Shown here piece by piece: positions 11,137-23,100 of a stretch of 64,000 nucleotides of DNA. Positions within the stretch are counted from its first letter, which is position 1; every line of letters starts with the position of its first letter. Below the pieces are notes generated by a model. That model was not told the DNA's origin. It saw only the letters and a program-made list of their open reading frames with translations, and made no database searches. Origin of the DNA: Lepisosteus oculatus (lineage: Eukaryota > Chordata > Actinopteri > Semionotiformes > Lepisosteidae); contig NC_090696.1 of the NCBI RefSeq assembly GCF_040954835.1, positions 75,391,722-75,455,721 of the forward strand, given 5' to 3'. A program made the position numbers and the translations under genes.

Positions 11137-14100
11137 CTGTGGAGCACATAACAAAGAGGAGATGGATCACAAATCGGGGGGAGGGTACAGTACGACAAGT
11201 ATCTTAAGCCCTTATCTGAAGCTCTCAAGATGTACCCCCAGTTTACTTCACTCCCATAAAAACCACACATTCTTATTCTGCGTCGAAAATGATTAAGTTG
11301 CACTTTGATCCCCTACAAACTGCAAAAAAGGAAACGAGTGGGAAAAAAACTGATAAGAATACAGAACTCAAAGCGCTTATCTAAAAAGCTTCATTGCTAG
11401 TCATCTGCAAAAATGAAAATGCTTCCAGTGCCTGCATCTAGTTTTTCAGTTTTACTCACTATTCAGATCACTTTAACTGGCTTTGTTTCTAGAGAAGACA
11501 CTAGACCTACAGTAGGATAACTAGATGAATTTCAATTAAACTAAACATTTTTTTTACAATTCAAATAGTCAAATGTTATAGCTGAAACAATTCCCCCAAC
11601 AAATGTCCATTCCAAATGATGTAGATGTTTGGGCAGAGTTTCAAGAAAAACTGTACTATGACAAAGTCTAACTGTATTACTGTGGGTATCTTTTCCTAAG
11701 TGATATTCTCCTCTCAACACAAGTAATTCAACTTGATCGATAATCAGTTCTGATATTATCACAATTACCAAACATCAGCAGACTGATTGACCTCGTTAAC
11801 GGCTCATCTTAAATCACCCAGGGTAAATAACTGACTTTTACAACTGCTTCTTGAACTATAATAATAATAAGGTCCTCACTCTTAAGCTATCTAAATCTTA
11901 TCAAATAACAGAGCAATCAAGAGAGCCCTTGTGTCCCTACCTTATGACCTATAAACCCATGTCATGTGACAAGTATTAGTTTTAACAATTAACCACAAAA
12001 CAAGCTAGCCAAGCTGAATGGCCCTACTCATTTGTAATGTTTCTTGTGCTCTTATGTCTCACTCACATACTCTTTAAAACTATGTGAGGCAACAGATTTA
12101 TATGGTAACATCTTGATGTTACAGGTTCTGTAGGTTTGACTGTACATTTTACATGGACCTTCTACTAATATTTGAAATGAGAATTAAAATATTTCTGTTT
12201 CTGTATTCTCTCTCTCGTTTAGCCCAAGCCTGTTGAGAGCGCTGTAAACATTTCCAAACACTCGCTTTTATCACCAGGCACACTCTCCATCTCATTTATA
12301 CTTGGGGTAGGTTATGCACCTGTATTGAAAACAACCTTATTTGTAATACAGTACATAATGCACGATTCATTTTAATGTTAAGTGTGGGGATAAAATACTA
12401 GGGATAAAGGTTCTGCCACCAGTTACAGATTTATGCAGCATTTTGCATCTCGGTGGCTCTGGAAATGAACATCCTGAAAAAAACAGGAACCGGCAGAAGA
12501 GCAACAGATCTGACCTGCATGAATCGCTCCGGCACAGACTCAAGGCTGTAGCACAGGTGAAAGCCAGAGACTCAGGTGGACACCTGCCCAGCTGGGGGGG
12601 CCAGTGGGCGGAAAACAAATCATTTTTAGGAAAAAAAAAAGCTCTAAGGTGGTGTAGCGCTATAATTCTGTCAGTGACACACGGTGAAGATCATCAGAGA
12701 AGAGTAACGGTTTTCAGGATACATTTTTAAATCAAATGCTAATTTAATAAAAATGAACACGGGGGCAAACTTCCAGCCGTTAAAGACAACATCTTCTGCC
12801 CTTTTTCCGAAAGAGATCAGCGGAGGTCGGAGGGAGTTCTCTCCCCCGTGCCGTACCTGGTCCGTAAGCCAAGAAGAAGCCCCTCATGTCCATGAGCTCG
12901 TTGTCGTAGCCGTGCCAGCCGTGCTGCCAGGCCTGCGCCTGCCCCGTGCCGTTGTCCCAGTAGGGCAGCTTGTCTATGCTCTGGGGGGGACAGACACTGC
13001 CGTCAGCCGGGGCCGCGCGGAGGCCTCCGGCAGCGCGGCTCGGCGCTCGGACACACCCCCGCGCGATGGCGGCCCCCTGGCCCACTGCGCCTCCCAGGAG
13101 GCCTCCCTTGGCCGGACAGGACCTCATGGCGTTATCGTGCCGTTTGGGGATGCTGTCATCCTATTCACACCCCTGAGTAATGGTCAGCTATTTTTATTTA
13201 TTTAATAATTAATAATTGCTGACACTTATAGAGCGCTTTTTCTGGACACTCCACTCAAAGCGCTTTACAGGTAATGGGGATCCCCTCCACCACCACCAGT
13301 GTGCAGCCCCACCTGGATGATGCGACGGCAGCCATAGTGCGCCAGAACGCTTAACAGCTCTCAGTGGGGAGGAGAGCAGAGTAATGAAGCCAATTCACAG
13401 AGGGGGATTGTTAGGAGGCCATGATTGATAAAGGCCGATGGGGAAATTTGGCCAGGACGCCGGGGTTACACCTCTACTCTTTTCGAGAAACACCCTGGGA
13501 TTTTTAATGACCACAGAGAGTCAGGACCTCGGTTTTACGTCTCAGCCGAAGGACGAGACGTCCATGTGGCATCTGAAAATGCCACATGGCATCCGTCAGC
13601 CACGATAACACGCTGCGGCCCGTCCTGGCTCTCCCGCGTTTGCGTTCTGGGCCCTTGTGAGAGTTCCTCTGGCTCTGTCAGACTACCTCCTTAGACCTTC
13701 CCCAGTTTAAACGGGCCGCGAGAATGGTACAGGCCTTCGCGGTCAGTCAGTGCCTAGGGGAGCTGGGCCCTAGTCATCAGGGTAAAACGGGGTATGAATA
13801 TACATTAAGTCAAATAAAAACAGGAACAGCTGTGTGGCTTACCTCAGTAATGAACCAGCCTGGCTCAGCTACCAGTGTTAATGAGGACACGAACTTCCCA
13901 CGCTTGTAGTAAAACCGATCTGGGATCTCCTCTTTTTTAAACACCTTCATATTTTTCACCACTTTCAGTTTGTTGTAAACCTGCAGGGTACAGGAATGCA
14001 CACAATCAGGTCCGTTTCTGAAGACACTGGCAGTCGAAGGAGACATCCAGGATCGACACAATCCAGTTTCTGCTGGATTTGACATACAGTTGCAGCTCAC

Positions 14101-17100
14101 CACCCTCCTGGTTTTCAGAAGTCAGAGAAGTGCGATTTTGTACCCCAATGCTGCTACGACGAAATGTCATTCAACAGCCAAATATATAAATTGAGAATAT
14201 TTCATTTTTTCCCAGGCCCCTTTTCCGTAAAACCAGGATGTAACTTTCAGTGTTTGCTGGATGTCGATGCTCTACAATGCGCCTTTGTTTGCCCAGCACT
14301 ATCTCGCTGCATGAGGGTTTATCTGACACAGTGTGGGATCTGAACGTACAGTACTGCCCACTGAAGGGCCACTTCATTCAATTAAGCCTCTTCGACACTT
14401 GCCGCTAAGCTAGAGTTAACTTAGCTTAGCCGTTCGATACCTTTTCTTTTTCCATGAAATGACTGGATAAGATCCTCCGATCAGGACAGGAGGCACTTCT
14501 GTCCCACCAGGCATAATTGCCATATTAGTATCCTGTGTGACTGCAATGCCACTGGAGGAGGAAGAACTGATTTGATTGGTATACTAGCAGGCAGGTGCCT
14601 AGGCTCCTGCAGTTCAGTTCAGGGAATGAGCTGAGCTGGGCTGGGCTGGCCTAATTATTTAACTCCTGTGATCAGGTCACGAAGAATTGGCAGACAAGTC
14701 TGTGGATATTTTAAACACACATATAAAACAGCTGTTCCCCCCGTAGTCAAGGAATAAAAAAGAAAGGTATGGAACAGTGGAAAGCAAACCTAAATGCCAG
14801 GAGGCATAAAAGAAAATGGGGGTTTCTTAACTCAATGTCAGTCCCAGCTGCAGCAAAGCAGACTGCTCACCTCGTCAATCTTTTCCTCCTTTGGCCACAG
14901 GCTCACAACAGGGCCCCTGTCCATCATCTTCATGACATCCGACATGTTTATATATCTGGTAAGTTCGATGACTTTCTCCATCCATTCAATGTCGGTCATG
15001 CCGTGATCCGAGAACATAATGACATTGAGCTCGTTGTGCAGGCTGCTTTCCTGAAAGGAACCAGTTAAAGTAAAGAAAAGCCTTACCTTAACAAACGCCT
15101 TGCTGGCTTGGGGGATATTTAGCCATGGGAAATGAAAATTGACATTCAAATTCACCATCTGACTAATAATATTAGAAGAAAGTGTGAAACATACTTTATA
15201 CTATCCTATCCATCCATTTTCTAACTGCTTCTTCCAATTCAGGGATGTGGGCTTATACTTTAAAAAATACAATGTTTTGAAAAAGGAAAATTACTCCCGA
15301 TGAGGTAAACGTGCCCACAAGAAATACCTGAATATGTGAATGAAAACCTCACAGAACATAAATCCAAAGTTAAACTCCCACACTGATGACTTCTAGGCAC
15401 AGATCTTCATAATAAAAACAGAAAAGAAGCTACTTTGTTGTTACAGAAAATCTGTAGGGGATGGATGGCTGGAGCAGACAGCTTCTGACTTTTTACTATA
15501 GTAATAGTTTATCACACGCTGGGGAGAAACAAGTGTTTCACGCATGCCGACAGTACTCAGATAATGGAGGGCATGCACAGGCCTTTTCACTGAGCTGCAA
15601 CAATAAATGTCAGTGTATCAGAGGCCACAGCTGAGTGCTGATTTAAACAGGAGTTGTCACTGAAGCATCGGACTTTGGCCTTCATCTGCAATTGACTCCT
15701 TTAACTCTGGCATATGAATCAAGGTGCACCTCGCAGACCTGCACAACGACAGAGGGCTTACAAAACCACCGATAATCTGCACTGGCACGTGCTTTGTAGC
15801 GGCTCTTTTTCTTTTACGCCAAAAGGCGGGAACTCTTGAGCGACGGTCAATCTTCTCCTGCCCACAAACCAAATCATCCGTCGCAGCCGGCCAGAGCCCG
15901 ACTGATGAATTTATTCATCCATTAGGACTCATGGAATATGGAACAAATCACCGACCTTGATCTTGCGGTTCATCGCTTTAAAGATGTCATCCAGCTTTTT
16001 GGTGGCGTCCTCCCGCTCTGGGGACAGGGGTCCATTGTGGTGGCCCACCACGTCGATCTTCTCATAGTACACCGCTGCCATGTCGGCACTGCCGTTGCTA
16101 GAGGGGAACAGGACAGAACCCCAACTCGCAAAACCCACCAGGCTCTTAAACGTGCTGTGCCACAAGAGGCGACACCCTTGTCCAGGTGAGTTACAATAGA
16201 CGATTTGCATGAAGTTGTCCAAGTACCAGAATAAATCCCCCAGGGACATCCAGCCACTTTCAGCTGTGCTAGAGCTTAGAGGACTGGGTGAGCTGGAGCC
16301 TAGCCAGGCTCACAAGGCCTCACCCTGGACAGAGCACCAGTCTACCGTGGGACACACATAGATATGCATTCGCTCACCCCCACCTTGGTGTGTCAAAAAC
16401 CCGGACAACAGGACTGACAACACTCCAGTGGGCGAGAACAGGAGACCCTGTGCAGATGAAGGGGAAAACACGCAAACTCCGATTCCCAGATCCAGGGTGG
16501 GCTCGGTCTTGCCAAGGTCCTTACTTGAAAGAGCTGCTTGCCGAGAACGGATGGACAATATGTCAAAACACAACATGGGAACCGGAATGACTGGGTCTTG
16601 TAGCTCTCACGCAAGGAAGGGCATTTTGGTCGCTTACCGCAGAGTTTCAAGAGCACTGTCTATAGCTTGTGTCAGGTTGGACTCCGAAGGACTGTAGAAA
16701 TACTCTCGGCAGTACTCTGGTCTCACGCCCAAAATCTCCACTTCGCAGCCTAGGAATGATTTCAACAAATGTCACATCAGGCGACTTGCATGACTATCAA
16801 CAGCATCCTGCCCGTGTGTTAACAGAACACAAGGAAATTAGTCCTCATGAGCTACAACACATTATAAAAACACATTATGATTTATAGCATTTTAACATCT
16901 ATTTAAAAGCTGTCCTGTGCTGAAAGGGAGAGCTCCCTCAGTCCAGTTATTCCTACAGGTCACTCCAAATCCCCTGTTAATTCAAGATTAGGAACACCTG
17001 TCTGAGCAACTGATCCATTGATCGAGTAATGTCAAAGAAGCCAACACTGGTCCCTGATGATCCTTGTGATCTTTATGTTAATAAAACAAACCGCCTCTTT

Positions 17101-20100
17101 AACTGATCATATTTAAACTGTTTCAGGCCTTCAGGAAGAGAAGGTTTACAAGCTACCTGTAACATCTGCTAAAATGAAGTTCTGCAGGAAAGCAACTGGA
17201 GATCCCTGATTTAGAGATTTCTGAGTTTTTTCCATCAATTTTTCTAATGTTGTTTTTGTTGTCGCCACTTCTTTGACATTTGAACAATTTAAAATTAAAT
17301 TTAAAACAATTCTAGTACAAACATAAGAGCAGCTCTCTCACTTTAATTTTTCCCAGGGATTTCTGAGATTCATATAATTTTTCAGCACAAGAGGTTACAA
17401 TTAAAACCATCAGCATGATATGGAAATACTAGTTTATGACACAAACCAGGCCAGTAGTACATGTAAACCTTCTTCTTCTGTTTCTGCATCGTTACCCAGA
17501 GTGGCTCTGATCCATCCCACCACAGAGGTAAGCGGCTGTCTGGGTTGGTGCCAATGAGAAATTCTTTGCCTGCAGCTCGATCCCACATGTAATTACCAGT
17601 CATCTGGTGCACTTCGCAGTGCCGGCCTAAAAAACAACACAATTCTGCATAAATCACACATTCTTTTATCCCTTTATATCAGGGCTCTCAAACTCAGTTC
17701 CTGGCGCCTAGTGTTCTGGTTTGTGTTAGTTAACTAACTACAGAACTGGAATAGTTCTAAGAATGCTTCAGGATGATTCATATGTACGTTAACTGCATCC
17801 TTAGTGTATGTTTCTATAGTAAACTATAGTAAAAGACATTTAGAAAAATCCTGTACAGTGTATATACGAATATGAACAATTTAATTGACTACTCATAACT
17901 CATTGACTGCTTGGAACAAAAAACAAGACACTAGGCCCTCCAGAAATTGTGTTTGACACTCCTGATTTACTGTACATAAAAACTGCAGATTTTACATACT
18001 GTAAACAAGTATTTGCAACCATCTTTTTGAAAGTGAACGGCTATAAACCTCACCTCACAAGTCACAAAACTCCAGCTTGTGGAAAACACATTTGCCTTTT
18101 TACGTTAGTCCTTGATAGGCATTAGTACAAATAATACACAGATCTAGGCGGGGGCTCAGTCTAGTTTAGTTTGTGAGTATACAAGTGTGATTTACACAAC
18201 ATCCTGAATGAAGAATACTGCAAAAACTGCAAAACCACTCCTACAATAAATTGTGGATAGATTACCCATTAAAATAGCAGTAAGCTATATCCCTCATGTG
18301 CAATTTCACCCTCGTTTTCCTTTGCTTTATTCAAATAATACTTGATACAATACATCCTGTCTTGGAACATACTGCAAGTGTTCTTTTTTTTTAAATAAGC
18401 AAAGAACATTCATTCCATATAAAGATACAGTGCACTAACAACCATTACTGTACCAACAAAGGCAGCAGAGCTAGAGGTTCTAGAGAGCTGATGAAGAGCC
18501 CATTGTCTATCATGAGCTACACGTTCTGGCAAGGATTACACAACTGTGTTATGCCACACAACACTGAGCATTATTCACTGAGTTCCAACAGGGTGCTTAC
18601 AGTGGTCACAGGGAGATGAGGGAAGATTACCTATGAGGACTGTTGAAAGTTTACCTGGCTGCCACTTGTGTGATCAGCTCAGTTAAAAACATTCGGCATG
18701 CACGTCTTAGAAAACACTTTGTGAAAGTCTTTTAAAAACCGGTAATCAGTTCTTAGTCCCAGTACGAGCATTATCCGTTTGCAATTTTATATATTCAACT
18801 TTTACAATTTTATATATTCAAATTTTACGAGGGACCTTATCATAAAGCCTTCTGAAAACATATGGTAAGTAAAACTTATAATAATAATTGCTTACACTTA
18901 TATAGCGCTTTTCTGGACACTCCACTCAAAGTGCTTTACATGTAATGGGGATCCCCTCCACCACCACCAATGTGCAGCCCCACCTGGATGATGCGACGGC
19001 AGCCATAGTGCGCCAGAACGCTTAACATCTCTCAGTGGGGAGGAGAGCAGAGTAATGAAGCCAATTCATAGAGGGGGATTATTAGGAGGCCATGATTGGT
19101 AAGGACCAATGGGGAAATTTGGCCAGGATGCCGGGGTTACACCCCTACTCTTTTCGAGAAACACCCTGGGATTTTTAATGACCACAGAGAGTCAGGACCT
19201 CGGTTTTACGTCTCATCCAAAGGACGGTGCCTGTTTACAGTATAGTGTCCCCGTCACTATACTGGGGCATTAGGACCCACATGGACCACAGGGTGAGCGC
19301 CCCCTGCTGGCCCCACTAGCACCTCTTCCAGCAGCAACCTTAGTTTTTCCCAGGAGGTCTCCCATCCAGGTACTGACCAGGCTCACACCTGCTGAGCTTC
19401 AGTGGGTTGCCAGTTGTGAGTTGCAGGGTGATATGGCTGCTGGCTAATCATGCTGCTGTATACTCTGTTGTTACCCCTTGTTACCTGCCCGTTTGAACAG
19501 CAGGTGAGCAAGACCTGCAGAAGCTGCACCCATTCTGTCCCTCTACCCCCAGGATCCTCCTTCCATCCAGAAAATCATTCAGTTTACTTCCAATTATTTC
19601 AATAACATCTGATGTAAGAGACGTAAGACTTGACTTGGTGGATGGCAATTGTCCCATCAGTGGGTATTACCCCTGTCTCTAGATGAATAATAACACATTC
19701 AAGTACAAAGAGGTGCGTATTATGGTACTTACACAAAGTTAAATGACAAAATTTAGGGCGTGCTTATCCAGCCTGTCCTTAATGAGCCATTAATATCATT
19801 ACCTGAGCTTTCAAGGTAAATTCTTAAGCACTCTGGTTTGCTTGACTAGATAACAAGTATTTTTTTGCCAAGGATGGTTTAACCTATAACTGCAATAAAA
19901 TCTCAACAGATCTGCCATGCCTTTTGCACCTGCTGCAGAACTGGGAGTTCACATTTAGCAGCGTTCATTTCTGCATGAGCACGCTTTGACACCCGCAGCA
20001 GGTCCACTGGATTAGGCCTTTCCATCACATAACACAGTGCATGTCAGGCGTTATCACTGCCAGCTACGCTCCCTCACTGCAGTGGGAATGTGCACTGTGA

Positions 20101-23100
20101 AAACAGCAAACGCCTCGTCCAGTAGGTTGATCATGAGAACCAGGAGTTTAGCCGAAGGGCTGGGAACAGAAAAAATGGCTTTGGAATAGAGGCTGGTCTA
20201 AAATGTTTTCCAACAAGCATGAAAATCCAAATCGACCTGGAGGTGATTAAAAATAATTTTTAGGATTTCATGTGCCCACAAGTTAGTTTCTCCTCTGCAG
20301 CTACCAAAACTTTGAAGAACTATTATGTACCTTAAAAGGGCCCATCAATTCAAATGTCAAGGATTCACGAGTACTTCTATCGAAGCATGAAAACATGTTC
20401 TCTGTTTTTAAACAAAGAGGAAAACTGTCTGAAGTACTAAAACTTCAAGACAAGAATGGCTTATCTTGTCTTCTGAAAGTTTAATGCAGGAGAAGAATTA
20501 TATAAGCATTTAAAGGACATACTCTATTCCATGGAAATCTGGCAATTCTCAATTCTCAAACTGAGGACATTAACATGAACATGTTGGTATATATTAAACT
20601 GATCTTTTCCTTATCTGTTGTCTCTAGCTAGAGGTGCATATTTAAACTCTCACTTTCAGAGTTTAGGAAGCTCATTTAAAAACACAGTGCCTTGCAAATC
20701 ACTCTGACTGGGGCTATAATCCTGGCAGCATTCTTTATCTGAATGTTAAAAGTTTAACAAGAGAACTACAGTAACTTCATTTACTTTTCAAACTACAGTC
20801 ACACGTGTTAGAAGGTTTGTACCATATCTTGGATAACAGACCACACCATTTAGGAGTCTGCTTAACAATAAATTAATTTAAAATGTGCTTCAGTTGTATT
20901 CAAAACAAACATTTTAAAGTCCAGGTACACGTCCCATTTTCCGTACAAGGGGATCATTTTGTCTATGAGCACTTTTCAGGAAGTTGAATATGCTAAAGAA
21001 CAGCAGAACACTTGAAAGCAAGGCAAGTTGACTTAGTGCAAATGACACATTAATAGTGTTAGAGAAAAGACATGGCTTGTGAGTGGGTTTTGTAAATCTC
21101 AAGAGAAGCAGTGTCTGTAGTGGATCCTTACAGCAAGATTCACAGATGATGTGCTGCTCTAAAGCACCAGAAGCCTCTACCGCCCACGTGTGAAGTCTGG
21201 TCTTTGGCCGAGTCATAACTCCTCAATCAGCGCAGCTCCGATTACAACCTGAACATCACTCGTGCCGTACATCCTCAGAGCAACCTGGAGCTGGCCCACT
21301 CAGGGCCTTCCATGTGAGCTTCTCATCACGGCTCATCAGGTCTCGTTGACATAGAACTGCCAGGGTTTTCTCTCCAGGTGAAGGAAGGCCTCGTCTTCAG
21401 CAGCTGGGACGCCCTCGGCTATGGAAAAGAAGAGTCTTCTGTTCCAACAGAAATAAAGATTCTCTATGACGTCATAAGGGCTCTTCAAGGAGACCGTTAG
21501 CTGGGCTGAGGGTGAATAAGCAGGCAAATGTTTTGCGATTGACAATGGTGGTACTGTGGCGTCTGGGCAGCACAGTGCGGGTCTTTTGCAGCAGATATGT
21601 ATCGCCAGTTGGGGATTACAATGAGGATGACTCCTGGCATGTTGTGCCATGATGCATTGACTTGTGAGGGGCATCTGTGCCAGGCTCCCGTCGGTCAATG
21701 GACATATTCAGCTGTCGAGATAACACAGATGAGAAACTGGCCTCCCTCTGGGTCATTCTCGTTGGCTTTTTTCTATTCCGCATTTTTTGTGACGGGGAAA
21801 ACCTCCCTCCCACAGACTCCCTTAAACAGCTGGGTGACTGACAGCTCACTGGAAGGCGAAGAGCATGATCAGTGTCTCCGCTGCAGATTCAGATCTAAGG
21901 CCTAATGCACAACTCAAACAGGCTCCTCATCTTCTCCGCTATTTCTCTCTTTATTGTCAACAATACTAGCATGGCTTCCGATGAAACTGTGCGGGCAGAC
22001 GACAGATTGTAATGTTCAAGTAATTAACTTGTACTAAATCCCATTACCCACCACATGGTATATTAAATACCCTACTCATCCTGTGCACTGTGATCAAATG
22101 AAGATGAGATATCTGCTTTGTGGTGTAATTATGTAAGCATGAACGACTGCTGAGGTTATGGATTGCTTTGTACTGTACTTCTCCGGTTCAACAACGTGTT
22201 TTATGTGGTGTGTCCTGAAATCAAACTTTTCACTGGGGGCAGACAGGATTCGAGACGCAGTCTTGACACCTTGGCGTTTTTGTGCAGTCCAGCGCTTCAG
22301 GTCGGGGCTGTAAAGAGCGAAGTCTTCTAGGGTCTGAACACTTATTCCCACTGGCTACTGTCTAACAGCCCATTTCCTCTGCTCCCTGCCCCTTCTTACC
22401 CACTCTGTCTCTTTGCAACTTTCCCCTCCCTCCCTCGCGCCCAAAGAGGGCTCCACCGCTCAAACAGGGCGTTTCTCTTCTCCTCTTTCCCTGTGAGCGT
22501 GGGAGGAAGCTGTAGCCCTTCCCCTTCCGCTGTCGCTGCCTGTGGGCAGGTGTCGGTGCCAAGTCTCGAGGGGGGATACGCGACTGGCCTGTGCTGGCAC
22601 CGCCGGGTGGGGGGACTGGCCTGGCCGCGTAGCACCGGAGGCCAGGCAGCAGGGAAGGAGCTGCTCCTGCTGCTCCGATGAGAGGGAGGGCAGGGGGGAC
22701 TGCACCGCGTGAGCCCCCAGCCAGGGCGGCGCCATGACCCAGCCGTGACCCCGGCCAGAGACAGGCAGGCAGAGGGCACGGCCGAGGGCAGCAGAGGAGA
22801 GGGGCTCACGTCACAGGTTCCTTGGCCGCGGCAGGCAGCGGCTGTCCGAGTCACCCCGCCAGTGGCGGATGAGAGGTGGCGGAGCCAGGAGTTCGCTCTG
22901 GTTGCAGTTCGGGGTCCACGTCCCAGGGGTGTCTTCCAACAGTGTGGACGACAAGCAGCAGGGCTGCACGAGGAAAGAGCGAGCCAGGCAGCGCACCAGC
23001 GCACAAATAAACCACGCTCTCGGTCCCTTCGTCTTTCCAAAAGCTGTTCTTGACACAAAGGCCGGGCAGCACCTTACCCTGCTAAGCTGCATGTTGAGAG

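Noticed and set aside
19340-19437. Possible genuine 5S rRNA gene
   Set aside because: Only parts of the 5S sequence are kept and it continues directly into the SINE body; it is the SINE head.
22396-23058. 220-codon minus-strand open frame
   Set aside because: Ser/Pro/Arg-rich translation with no domain, overlapping equally long frames on the other strand in a GC-rich block; expected by chance in such composition.
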